Of a stretch of 64,000 nt of DNA, positions 39,778-48,465 are shown in pieces (position 1 is the first letter of the stretch; every line of letters begins with the position of its first letter). The notes under the pieces are model-generated. The model worked only from the letters and a program-made list of their open reading frames with translations. It was not told the DNA's origin and made no database searches. A program made the position numbers and the translations under genes. The stretch spans positions 62,001-126,000 of the forward strand of contig NZ_JASAOI010000047.1 of the NCBI RefSeq assembly GCF_029953285.1. Direction: 5' to 3'. This DNA is from Yinghuangia seranimata. GTDB taxonomy: Bacteria > Actinomycetota > Actinomycetes > Streptomycetales > Streptomycetaceae.

Positions 39778-41243
39778 TGCGGATCCCCCCTCCCTGCGGC
39801 CGGGATCCCCGTCCCGGCCGGACTCGAACCTGCCCCACCACTTGCCCCACCCACGGGCACGACACCCGCCGTGCCCCGCGGTTTGGCCGGAACCCGGCGG
39901 CGCCGTTTGGGCGTCGGCCCGTCCGGCGCCTCGGGTTTGGACACCGCGAGGAGGATCAGCACGAACGGGAACACCTGCACCCGTTCCCGCGTCAGGATCC
40001 CGAAGTTCTTGATGTTCGCGAACGCCATCGCGAACACCAGCACATACGCCAGCGCGAAAGCCATGTACGGCCGTCGCACCAACAGCGTCGGCATCTTCTT
40101 CAGCCGCGCCATCGACGTCACCATGAGCGCCAGCAGGAACACGCCTTCGAACGACGCCAACAGCGCCTGCAGGTTGTGCGCTTCGAAGGGGAACGGGCGG
40201 AACAGCACGGTCATCAGCGACTGCGGCAGGTGCGCCGGGTCGATCGCGCTCGACTGCTCCGCCGTCTGCTGCGCCGAACCGCCCTGCGACGTCAGCGTCT
40301 GCGTGCGGTTGACCACCTCGGTCGCGGAACCCGCGCTCAGGTCGGCCGTCCCGAAGAACTTGCCGACCTGCTTGAGCGCGACCACCGCGCCCACCCCCAG
40401 CACGACCGCGCCGAACCCCGCGCGCAACGGCCCCAGCGCGGACACCTGTTGCGGGCGCGTGCGGAGCAGGTACCCCACGATCAGCCCGCACATGATCAGC
40501 ACCGTCACGTGCGGCCGCACCATCGTCGTGCCCGTCATGCCGAGCAGCAGCAACAGGTACGCGCCGCGTCGCCGCACGAGCAGCAGCGCGCACCCGTACG
40601 CGCACATGCCGAGCGACAGCATCATCCATGGTTCTTTGCCGATGCCGGACGGCCAGAACAACAGCGACGGCAGGAAGAACACCAGCTTCCCGTAGCGCTT
40701 GCGGTCACCGTCCGGATAGGCGATGCAGAACGCCCGGTAGCACAGGAACAGGCCCCAGAACCCGAACCACGAGTACACCAGGTACCCGGACAGGATCGAC
40801 TGGCCCACGAACGCGTACACGATCCCCGTGATGATCATGATGAAGCCGGTGCCGATCACCTTCCGGTGGATGTCCACCGTGAAGTCGCCGTCCCGGAAGT
40901 GCACCGCCAGGTCGCGGCCCACGAGGTCGTAGGTGGCCGCGTCCGCGTTGCCGCCGTACAGCACGAACGCCATCCAGTACCGCGCGAACGACGCCACCAG
41001 CTTGGCGACCAGCGCCCACACGACGAGCTTCTGCACCCAGACGTCGTCGTCCCGGGTCAGCCGCTCGAGGATCGGGATGCTGAGGGTGAGCAGCAGCGGG
41101 AACACGATCAGCGCGCCCCACATGTCGTACGCGCGGTGCTCCATCGACCACGCGAACGCCGCCACGTAGAACCCGACGACCCCGGTCGCGGCCACCCCCG
41201 CCCACGGCACGGAGGGGAGGCGCGGCAGCGCCGACCCGATCAA
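39768..41243 (-). CDS. polytopic membrane protein, Wzy/O-antigen polymerase-like
   Basis: A protein of 491 residues with 10-12 hydrophobic helices and a large loop after the eighth or ninth (about 300-350, GTADLSAGSATEVVNRT...). A motif FFLPSLLFWPSGIGKEPWMML stands in a membrane segment. The C-terminus is basic and low-complexity. Topology and setting suggest a glycan polymerase or ligase, though no clear Wzy_C motif is visible. The TTG start overlaps the GNAT stop as TTGA. Confidence 0.75.
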   Translation of the reverse strand: MIGSALPRLPSVPWAGVAATGVVGFYVAAFAWSMEHRAYDMWGALIVFPLLLTLSIPILERLTRDDDVWVQKLVVWALVAKLVASFARYWMAFVLYGGNADAATYDLVGRDLAVHFRDGDFTVDIHRKVIGTGFIMIITGIVYAFVGQSILSGYLVYSWFGFWGLFLCYRAFCIAYPDGDRKRYGKLVFFLPSLLFWPSGIGKEPWMMLSLGMCAYGCALLLVRRRGAYLLLLLGMTGTTMVRPHVTVLIMCGLIVGYLLRTRPQQVSALGPLRAGFGAVVLGVGAVVALKQVGKFFGTADLSAGSATEVVNRTQTLTSQGGSAQQTAEQSSAIDPAHLPQSLMTVLFRPFPFEAHNLQALLASFEGVFLLALMVTSMARLKKMPTLLVRRPYMAFALAYVLVFAMAFANIKNFGILTRERVQVFPFVLILLAVSKPEAPDGPTPKRRRRVPAKPRGTAGVVPVGGASGGAGSSPAGTGIPAAGRGDPQWR

Positions 41244-42424
41244 AAGACCTCCAGGTCACCCAGGGCCAGATGCCAGGAGTTCAGGGTGTACGGGTCCAGG
41301 TCGTACGGGAGCGGCCGCAGCGGTCGGGCGACGAGCAGCATGCCCGTGCGCGGCGGCACCGCGTAACCGGCGTAGCGGGCGGCGCGCGCCGCGTCCGAGC
41401 CGGGCGTCAGGTGGGTGGCCACGTGGTCGCAGCCGGACAGGCCGGCCGCCGACAGCAGCCGCCGCGCGGTGAGCCGGTCGCCGGGGCGGATCAGCAGCTG
41501 CGACAGCGTGAACTCGGCCAACGGGCCGCGCATCCGCGGCCGGCCGAACGCCACGCCGTCCAGCACGCCGCGCCGGTACGCCGCCACCACGCGGTAGTCG
41601 AGGCCGGGCGCCTCGCCGTACCGCCAGCGCAGGTACGCGTCCGTCGGCCGGGTCCGCAGCCGGTCCGGCCACAGCGCCGCGTCCGCCGAGTCCGCGTCGC
41701 CGATCAGCTCGGCGAGGCCGTTCGTGGCCACCGGGTCGGCGAAGAACTGCCGCGCGGTCGGGAACCGGCAGCGGATCTCCGCGCCGTCCGCCCGTGAGGC
41801 CGCCGCGTCGGGCAACGGCGGCAGCAGGGAGGTGTCCCGCCCGCCCGCGTACGAGCTGCTCACCGCGCCGCGCCGCCCGAAACCGTCCGAACCCGCGTCC
41901 GAGCGCGGCTTGTCCGGCTCGCCGCCGCGCAGTTCGCGCAGCCCCTTCGCGAACGCGATCGGCCGGATCGGGTGCAGCGACACCGGCACCTTGCCGACCT
42001 CGCGCCAGCCCATCTTCAGATAGCCCGGCAGGCTGTTGGCGTTCGGCGTGTTGAACACCAGGTCCGTGTCGGCCGACAGCCGATCGAGGAGCTCCGACGT
42101 GAGCTTCTTGAACAGGCCGCGGCCCTGCGCCGCCGGGTGCGTCGCGGTGTCCACCGCCCGCACCGCCCGCACGACCTCGCCCTGGTGCACGAACTCCCAG
42201 CGCAGGAACAGCCGTACGGCGACGATCCGGCCGTCCGCGTCCTCGGCGACCAGGCCCGGGCTCGCACCGAACGGGTTGTCCCGGTGCTTCCAGTCGAAGA
42301 ACGCCTGCGTGCGCTCGCCCGTCGGCCCGCCGGCCAGCGCGGCCTCGAGCAGCGCCAGCACCTGCGGATCGTCGTCCTTCGCCAACTCCCGAAGGTGGAA
42401 GCCGCCTTCGCCCGCGCTCGTCAT
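41240..42424 (-). CDS. GNAT-type N-acyltransferase
   Basis: A protein of 394 residues. The N-terminal half has the GNAT acetyl-CoA loop THPAAQGRGLFKKL (about 100-113) after VRAVRAVDTAT. A linker of about 40 low-complexity residues leads to a second domain that could be another degenerate GNAT fold (YRVVAAYRRGVLDGVAFGR). It may acylate the amino sugar made by the DegT enzyme. The ATG overlaps the GT4 stop by 4 nt. Confidence 0.82.
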   Translation of the reverse strand: MTSAGEGGFHLRELAKDDDPQVLALLEAALAGGPTGERTQAFFDWKHRDNPFGASPGLVAEDADGRIVAVRLFLRWEFVHQGEVVRAVRAVDTATHPAAQGRGLFKKLTSELLDRLSADTDLVFNTPNANSLPGYLKMGWREVGKVPVSLHPIRPIAFAKGLRELRGGEPDKPRSDAGSDGFGRRGAVSSSYAGGRDTSLLPPLPDAAASRADGAEIRCRFPTARQFFADPVATNGLAELIGDADSADAALWPDRLRTRPTDAYLRWRYGEAPGLDYRVVAAYRRGVLDGVAFGRPRMRGPLAEFTLSQLLIRPGDRLTARRLLSAAGLSGCDHVATHLTPGSDAARAARYAGYAVPPRTGMLLVARPLRPLPYDLDPYTLNSWHLALGDLEVF

Positions 42425-43671
42425 CGCGCCAGTACCTCCCGGTACACGTCCTCGATCCGCGCCTGCGCCGCGGCGACGTCGAACGTCTCCGAACGCAGCT
42501 GCGCCGCCTTGCCCCACGCCCGGCGCCGCGCCGGGTCCGCCGCCGCCTCGGTCAGCGCCGCGGCCAACGCCGCGGGGTCGCCCGGCGGGACGACCCGACC
42601 CTCCACGCCGTCCGTCACGATCTCCGGCATGCCGCCGACGTCCGTGACCACCACCGGGAGTCCGCTGGCCATCGCCTCCATGAGCGCGACCGGCAGCCCC
42701 TCCTGACGGGAGCCGAGCGCGAACACGTCGAACGCGGGCAGCAGTTCCGGTACGTCGCCGCGGGAGCCGGTGAACACCACCGAACCGGCCAGGTCCGGGC
42801 GCGACGCCCGCTCGCGCAGCGTCGCCTCCAACGGGCCCAGGCCGATCAGTACCAGTGTGGCGTGGGGTTCGGACGCGCGCAGCAGTGCGTGCGCCTCCAA
42901 CAGGCCCGTGTGGTCCTTTTTCGGCGTGAAGTTCGCGACCACGCCGTACGTGAAGGCGTCCGGGTCCAGGTCGAGCAGCCTGCGCGCCCGCTCCCGGCCG
43001 CCGGCGCCCGGTACCGCGCCCCCGAGGTCGGGTCCGTGGTACACGACGCGCAGCGGCTCGACGCCGGCCCGGGTGCGCGGCAGCCGCGCCGGGTCGACGG
43101 TGCGCGCCACCGCCTGCGAGACGGCGATGACCGCGGCGTTGCGGCGGTACGTCCAGGCGTTCGCCAGCCGCGTGGGCGCGCGGTACCGGTGCCACAGGTT
43201 GTGCTCGGTGTGGACGAGCACGACCCCGCGCCGCACCAGCATGCGCGCGGCGACCGCGGGCACGGGCATGTGCGTGTGCACCAGGTCGTACCCGCGCGCC
43301 GCGACGAGCCGGCGCAGCCGCAACGGCCACGTCCGGTCCGCGTGTTCGGGCGCCGTGTCGAGTTCGGCGGCGTCACCCGCGGCCTGCCCGGCCCGGTCGC
43401 CGAGGCAGTGCACGGTCACCCCGGCGTCCCGCAGCGCGGGGACGAGGGCGTCCTTCCACGGCAGCACGTAGGCGACCTCGACCTCGTACCGCTCCCGGTC
43501 CACGTGCCGGGCGCAGTTGACGAGGAGTTGCTCGGCCCCGCCCCGCCCGAGGCCCTTGGTGAGCCACAGGACGCGCACCTTCTCGGGCGGCACCGCGCCA
43601 GGCCCTGGAGCGGGGGAGAGGGAAGAGGACGGGTCGGGCCGCGTGGCCCCGGCGCCCTCCTCCGCCGTCAC
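42421..43671 (-). CDS. GT4-family glycosyltransferase
   Basis: A protein of 416 residues with a GT-B fold. The N-terminal VLWLTKGLGRGGAEQLL is the acceptor-side loop. C-terminal motifs are VVANFTPKKDHTGLLEA, VVFTGSRGDVPELLPAFDVFALGSRQEGLPVALMEAMASGLPVV (EX7E) and GGMPEIV. The GTG start overlaps the Wzz/BY-kinase stop as GTGA. It adds one sugar of the repeat unit on the cytoplasmic face. Confidence 0.92.
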   Translation of the reverse strand: MTAEEGAGATRPDPSSSLSPAPGPGAVPPEKVRVLWLTKGLGRGGAEQLLVNCARHVDRERYEVEVAYVLPWKDALVPALRDAGVTVHCLGDRAGQAAGDAAELDTAPEHADRTWPLRLRRLVAARGYDLVHTHMPVPAVAARMLVRRGVVLVHTEHNLWHRYRAPTRLANAWTYRRNAAVIAVSQAVARTVDPARLPRTRAGVEPLRVVYHGPDLGGAVPGAGGRERARRLLDLDPDAFTYGVVANFTPKKDHTGLLEAHALLRASEPHATLVLIGLGPLEATLRERASRPDLAGSVVFTGSRGDVPELLPAFDVFALGSRQEGLPVALMEAMASGLPVVVTDVGGMPEIVTDGVEGRVVPPGDPAALAAALTEAAADPARRRAWGKAAQLRSETFDVAAAQARIEDVYREVLAR

Positions 43672-45680
43672 GGGCGGCCCTCGGAGTCCGACCTGCCGCC
43701 GCCCTGGCGCCCGCCGGGGCGGCCGAAGTGGCCGTGGTCGGCCGGGTCGTCGTCCAGGAAGCCGCCGCCGTAGCTGTTCTGCGGGCGCTCGAAGCGGCTG
43801 TCGTCGTCCGACGCCGGCGACGGGAAGCCGCCGCGCGGCTCGCCCGGGCGGACGCTGATCGTGCGCAGCTCGGCGGTGTGCATGAACGAGTCCGGGTCGG
43901 CGGGCTGCGAGCCCCGCGGCAGGTCGTCGTCCTCGCCGCCGCCGGGGCGGACCACCGCGGGCGGGGCCGAGCCGTCGCCGATCTCGCGGCGTGCCCAACT
44001 CGGGGCGGAGCGCTGGCCGTCGTCCGCCGCCTCCAGCGCCGCCGCGCCGCCGCGGCCGCGCAGGATCAGGCCCGAGCCCGGCACGGCGAGCCCGCCCAAG
44101 CCCCGGCCGCGCACGCCGACCGTCGACGGGTCGGTGCCGATCAGCGCGATGCCGGCCACCGGAACGCCGGTGCGGGTGAGGAGTTCGGAGACCCGCGACG
44201 CCTGGTCGGGCGTCAGGTTGCCGCTGCGCGTGACCACCAGCATCGCGTCGGAGTGCTGGATCAGGTCGTTGGTGTCGTTGGCGAACAGCAGCGGCGCGCT
44301 GTCGAGCAGTACGACGTCGGCGTGGTGCCGCGCGCGGGCGATGACGTCGCCGACCCGCAGCAGCAGCGCGGCCGGGTAACTGGTCGGCGCACCGCCGGTG
44401 ATGACCTTCACGTGCGGGATCTCGGTCGACCGGATGACGTGCACCAGGTCGGTCTCCCGCTCGGACAGCAGCAGTTCGGACAGCCCCGTGCCGGGCTTCG
44501 CGCCCAGGTACAGGTGCGTCTCCGGGTTGCGGAAGTCGCAGTCGAGGACGAGCACCGAGCGGCCGGCCTCGGCGAGTGCCGCGGCCAGGTTGGCGACCGT
44601 GCTGGTGCGGCCGTCGCCGGGCTTGGGCGACACCACCAGGATGACCGGCGCCGGGTCGGTGAACTGCCGGGCCGGCAGCGACGACGTGCGTCCGGTGCGC
44701 GGCGCCTCGCCGAGCCGGAACGCCAGCCCGGGCGGGCCGGAGAGCAGCAGCGCCGACCGCAGCGCGCGGTACGCCTCCGCCACCGGGCTGTCAGGACGCG
44801 CCGCGACGAGCACCGCGTGCCCGGCCCGCATGCGCCGGGACGCGACCGGCACTTCGGCGATGACCGGCATCCCGAACGCGTCCTCGACCTGCATCCGGCT
44901 CCGCAGCCGCATGTCCATCCGGTCGACCATCAGCGCGGCGACCAGACCGAGCGCGAGGCCGAGCGCGGCGGCGAGCGCGAGCCGCAGCGGGCGCGAAGTC
45001 GGCGCGAGGATGCTGGTGGCGGCCTGAGGGGTGCTGCGCATGTTGTCCTGCACGAGCACCTTGGGGTCGTTGACCGACGACGACCACTTCTCGTAGTTCT
45101 TGACGAGCTTGTTGTAGCTGTCCAACTTGGCGTTCAGGTTGGCCAGTTGAGTGCTGGTAGCGCGCTTGGCCTCGGGGAGCTGGTCGACCTGCTTCTGCAG
45201 CGCGGCGATGTCCGCCTCGGCCTTCTGCATCTCCGGCTTGACGCCGTCCGCGCTCTGCTGGAAATTCGCGCGGGTCTTCGCGGCGAACGCGTCCCGCAGG
45301 GACTCCGCCCAGGTGCGGGCCAGCAGCTCGGCGTCGTTCTTCGAGGCACCCTTGGCGGTGACCGAGAGGGTGCCCGCCTGCGTGTCGACGCCGATGTTCA
45401 CACGCGCGCCGATCAGCGCGGGGTCCTGGTGGGTCTTGGTGCCGACGTCCTTGGCGACGTCGCCCGACTCCGAGACCAGCTTCACCTGCATGAGGCTGAA
45501 CTGCTCGTTGTCCATCGACTCGGGGGCCTTCACCAGGTCGATGGTGCTGCTCCACTGGTTCCCCACCGCCTTGGGGTTCTTCGGCGTGAGCATGAAACCG
45601 GCGATCAACCCCACCGCCAGGCACGCCAGCACGAGCTTCCAGCGGCGCTGCAGGACGGAGAAGTAGCTAGAGGTCTCCAC
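43668..45680 (-). CDS. Wzz / bacterial tyrosine-kinase-like chain-length protein
   Basis: A protein of 670 residues. TM1 is about residues 15-31 and TM2 about 233-252, enclosing a Wzz-type periplasmic coiled coil (MQKAEADIAALQKQVDQL). The P-loop domain follows: Walker A SPKPGDGRTST (351-361), with Arg at 358 in place of the usual Lys; Walker A' VLVLDCDF (376-383); Walker B ADVVLLDSAP. The C-terminal 150 residues are disordered, acidic and Gly-rich, and lack the Tyr cluster of true BY-kinases. It probably sets polymer length; kinase activity is doubtful. First gene of the leftward operon. Confidence 0.88.
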   Translation of the reverse strand: METSSYFSVLQRRWKLVLACLAVGLIAGFMLTPKNPKAVGNQWSSTIDLVKAPESMDNEQFSLMQVKLVSESGDVAKDVGTKTHQDPALIGARVNIGVDTQAGTLSVTAKGASKNDAELLARTWAESLRDAFAAKTRANFQQSADGVKPEMQKAEADIAALQKQVDQLPEAKRATSTQLANLNAKLDSYNKLVKNYEKWSSSVNDPKVLVQDNMRSTPQAATSILAPTSRPLRLALAAALGLALGLVAALMVDRMDMRLRSRMQVEDAFGMPVIAEVPVASRRMRAGHAVLVAARPDSPVAEAYRALRSALLLSGPPGLAFRLGEAPRTGRTSSLPARQFTDPAPVILVVSPKPGDGRTSTVANLAAALAEAGRSVLVLDCDFRNPETHLYLGAKPGTGLSELLLSERETDLVHVIRSTEIPHVKVITGGAPTSYPAALLLRVGDVIARARHHADVVLLDSAPLLFANDTNDLIQHSDAMLVVTRSGNLTPDQASRVSELLTRTGVPVAGIALIGTDPSTVGVRGRGLGGLAVPGSGLILRGRGGAAALEAADDGQRSAPSWARREIGDGSAPPAVVRPGGGEDDDLPRGSQPADPDSFMHTAELRTISVRPGEPRGGFPSPASDDDSRFERPQNSYGGGFLDDDPADHGHFGRPGGRQGGGRSDSEGRP

Positions 45681-45821
45681 CGGTCCCCCTCCGGTTCGCG
45701 GTCAAGGAGTGAGCGGACGGGCACGGCGTGTTCCCGCGGCAGGTCAACGGTAGTTGCTCGCGGTCGCCGGGGTGGCGCGCTGGTGTGCCGGAACTGTGGA
45801 GGTTTTCGCGGTACTGGTGGG

Positions 45822-46970
45822 TCACTTGCGCTTACCTGCCCGTGCGCGTGCGTAGAAGTCGACCATTCGGTCGCAAACCCGGTCGACGGTGAACGTGTCC
45901 GTGAAGCGCGCCAACGCGGCCTCCGCGCGGGCCTCGGCGGCGGGGCGGTCGGTCAGCGCCGCGGTGAGCGCGGCGGCCAGCGCGGGCGCGTCCTCGACCG
46001 GCACCAGCGCGGCGCAGGCGTCCGAGCCCACGATCTCGCGCACCGGCGGCAGGTCGGTGGTCACCACCGGGGTCCCGCAGCCCATCGCCTCGATGACCAC
46101 GCTGCCCAGCCCCTCCCAGCGGGAGGACAGCACGAACACGTCGGCGGCACCCATCAGTTCCGGGACGTCGGTGCGCTCCCCGAGGAAGCGCACGCACTCC
46201 TCGCCGCCGACCGCCTCCGCGGCGGCGCGCAACCGTTCCGTTTCCTTGCCGGACGGGCCGGCCAGCACGAGCACGGCCTCCGGGACCGCCTTGCGGACCT
46301 CGCCGTACGCCTCGATCAGGACGTCGAGGCCCTTCTGGTACTCCTGCCGCGCCGCGGCCAGCAGCATCGGAGTGTCCGCCGCCAGGCCGAGTTCGTCGCG
46401 CACCACAGCGCGCCGCGTGCGGGCCGCGGACAGCAGTTCGGGGTCGCGGCCGCGCGGCACGACGTCGATCAGCGAGCGACGCACCGCCAACCGGCGCGCC
46501 ATGACGTCCGCGACGTGCTCGGTCAGCGCGTGGAACCGGCGCACACCGCGCGCGGTCGCCGCGTCGAGCCCCTGCGCCGCTCGCAGCTTCCAGGGGCGCA
46601 GCGTGGGCGAGGCGAACTGCTCGGGGCCGTAGGCCGAGTTGACCAGGCTGGACACCACCGGGACACGGCACGCCACGGCGGCCGCGCGTCCCGCGACGTC
46701 CGCCTCGAACAGCGTCGTGTGCACCAGGTCGGGGCGCCGGTCGCGGATCACCCGGCGCAGCCCGGCGGCCGAACCGGCGCGCGAGTCGCGGTGCACGCCG
46801 AAGAGCGCGACCCCTGCGGCGTCGAGTTCCGGCTGGAAACCGTCCATGTCGAGCAGATACGCGACGTCCAGCTCGACGCCGCGCCGGATCAGGTGCGAAG
46901 CCGTCACGGCGAGCGCCTGTTCGGCCCCCCCGGCCCGGTCGACGCTGTCGATCACGTGCAACACGTGCAC
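45822..46970 (-). CDS. GT4-family glycosyltransferase
   Basis: A protein of 382 residues with a GT-B fold. Motifs are VIDSVDRAGGAEQALAV, LLAAARQEYQKGLDVLIEAY, VRFLGERTDVPELMGAADVFVLSSRWEGLGSVVIEAMGCGTPVV (EX7E). I used GTG 46970, with GGGGG 8 nt upstream; GTG 46976 is possible. It lies 141 nt downstream of nothing on its strand but reads towards the Wzz gene, so it may feed the same operon. Confidence 0.9.
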   Translation of the reverse strand: MHVLHVIDSVDRAGGAEQALAVTASHLIRRGVELDVAYLLDMDGFQPELDAAGVALFGVHRDSRAGSAAGLRRVIRDRRPDLVHTTLFEADVAGRAAAVACRVPVVSSLVNSAYGPEQFASPTLRPWKLRAAQGLDAATARGVRRFHALTEHVADVMARRLAVRRSLIDVVPRGRDPELLSAARTRRAVVRDELGLAADTPMLLAAARQEYQKGLDVLIEAYGEVRKAVPEAVLVLAGPSGKETERLRAAAEAVGGEECVRFLGERTDVPELMGAADVFVLSSRWEGLGSVVIEAMGCGTPVVTTDLPPVREIVGSDACAALVPVEDAPALAAALTAALTDRPAAEARAEAALARFTDTFTVDRVCDRMVDFYARARAGKRK

Positions 46971-47136
46971 GGGCACAACCCCCAATGTCTCCCCGGTGCG
47001 CGTCCCACGCGCGCCCCGGTACCACCCCGAGTTCGACCCCGAGTGCGACCGCCGCACTCCCCGACGACGGTCCCCGGCATGAGCATGTCATCAGAACCGC
47101 CTCCGCGCAGCGGGATGTGTGACAACCTGCCTTCTT

Positions 47137-48324
47137 ATGCGCCGCACACCACCCCGGTCCGGGGTGCTGCACGTGATCACCGACCCGCGCCGCCGCGGGG
47201 CCCAGACGTTCGCCGTCGACCTGCACCGCGAGTTGCTCGCCCGCGGTGCGGACTCGTCGGTCGTCGCGCTCGCGGGCACCGGGGCGGAGGATCCGCTCGA
47301 CGTCCCGGCGCTCGGATCCGGCCGCCTGGCACCCGCGACCCTGCGCGCCCTGTACCGGCGCGCGCGCCGGGCGCGCGTCGTCGTCGCGCACGGCTCCTCG
47401 ACGCTCCCGGCCTGCGCCCTCGCGCTCGCGCCCACGCGCGTGCCGTTCGTGTACGTGAACATCGGCGACCCGCGGCACTGGGCGGCCACTCCGGCCCGCC
47501 GGGCGCGCGTCGGCTTCATGCTGCGCCGCGCGGCGGCCGTCGCGTCCGTGTCGCCGCAGGGCCGCGACCTGCTCGTGGCCCGCTACGGGCTGCCGTCGGC
47601 GCGTGTGCGGGCGATCCCGAACGGCCGCCGTCCGGAGGCGTTCCCGCGCGTCGACGCCGAGTCGCGGGCCTCGGCGCGCAAGGAGCTCGGCATCGACCAG
47701 GACGCCGAAGTCGTCGCGGTCGTGGGCGCGCTCGGCCCCGAGAAACGCGTCGACCTCGCCGTCCGGGCCTTCGCCCGGCGCGCCGCGGCATCCGCCGGCG
47801 AACGCGTCGACGGGCCAACCGGAAATTCGGTCGCGCGTTCCGCTTCCGGCCGTCAACTTCCGGTCGGAGAAAGGCTCCTGCTCGTCGCCGGCGACGGTAC
47901 GGAGCGTGACCGGTTGTCGCGGATCGCCGACGAACTCGCGCCGGACCGCGTACGGTTCCTGGGGACCGTCGCCGATCCGGGACGGGTGTACCGCGCCGCC
48001 GACGCGCTGTTGCTGACCAGCGACAGCGAAGGCGTGCCGGGCGTGCTGGTCGAGGCCGGACTGTCGGGGATCCCGGCGGTCGCCACGGATGTGGGGTTCG
48101 TGCGCGACGTGGTCCTCGACGGCGAGACGGGCGCGTTGGCCCCGCCGAACGACCCTGTAGCGATCGCCGCGGCCCTGGACCGGGTGCTGGCCGACCGCGC
48201 CGCCTTGGGCGACCGCGCGTACGACCACTGCCTCGCGACCTACGCGATGGATGGCGTGGTGGACGCCTGGCAAGATCTCCTGGACGCCCTCGCGGGACCC
48301 GCAGGGATGGTAGACAGGGCGTAA
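47137..48324 (+). CDS. GT4-family glycosyltransferase
   Basis: A protein of 395 residues with a GT-B fold. Motifs are VLHVITDPRRRGAQTFAVDL, VVGALGPEKRVDLAVRAFARR, and FLGTVADPGRVYRAADALLLTSDSEGVPGVLVEAGLSGIPAVATDVGF. Between strands lies a short, lower-GC insert (DGPTGNSVARSASGRQLPVG, about residue 220) that may be a local expansion. ATG 47137 gives a typical N-terminus; GTG 47119 is an alternative. Divergent from the other GT4. Confidence 0.88.
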   Translation: MRRTPPRSGVLHVITDPRRRGAQTFAVDLHRELLARGADSSVVALAGTGAEDPLDVPALGSGRLAPATLRALYRRARRARVVVAHGSSTLPACALALAPTRVPFVYVNIGDPRHWAATPARRARVGFMLRRAAAVASVSPQGRDLLVARYGLPSARVRAIPNGRRPEAFPRVDAESRASARKELGIDQDAEVVAVVGALGPEKRVDLAVRAFARRAAASAGERVDGPTGNSVARSASGRQLPVGERLLLVAGDGTERDRLSRIADELAPDRVRFLGTVADPGRVYRAADALLLTSDSEGVPGVLVEAGLSGIPAVATDVGFVRDVVLDGETGALAPPNDPVAIAAALDRVLADRAALGDRAYDHCLATYAMDGVVDAWQDLLDALAGPAGMVDRA

Positions 48325-48465
48325 CAGGGGAGTGGGTTGGGGGAGTTCGGGCGGGGGTCCGAATACGTATGCCCACGAACATCCGGTTGATCTCATACGA
48401 GTGATTCGCGTTCGCGGCGCTGAGCCATGTGCCAGAGTTGTCGGCGGGCCAGGGAGGGGGAGTCC

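Noticed and set aside
43728-47909. A 1393-codon plus-strand open frame
   Set aside because: It is antisense to the Wzz/BY-kinase-like and GT4 genes, without domains, and reflects GC-rich codon bias.
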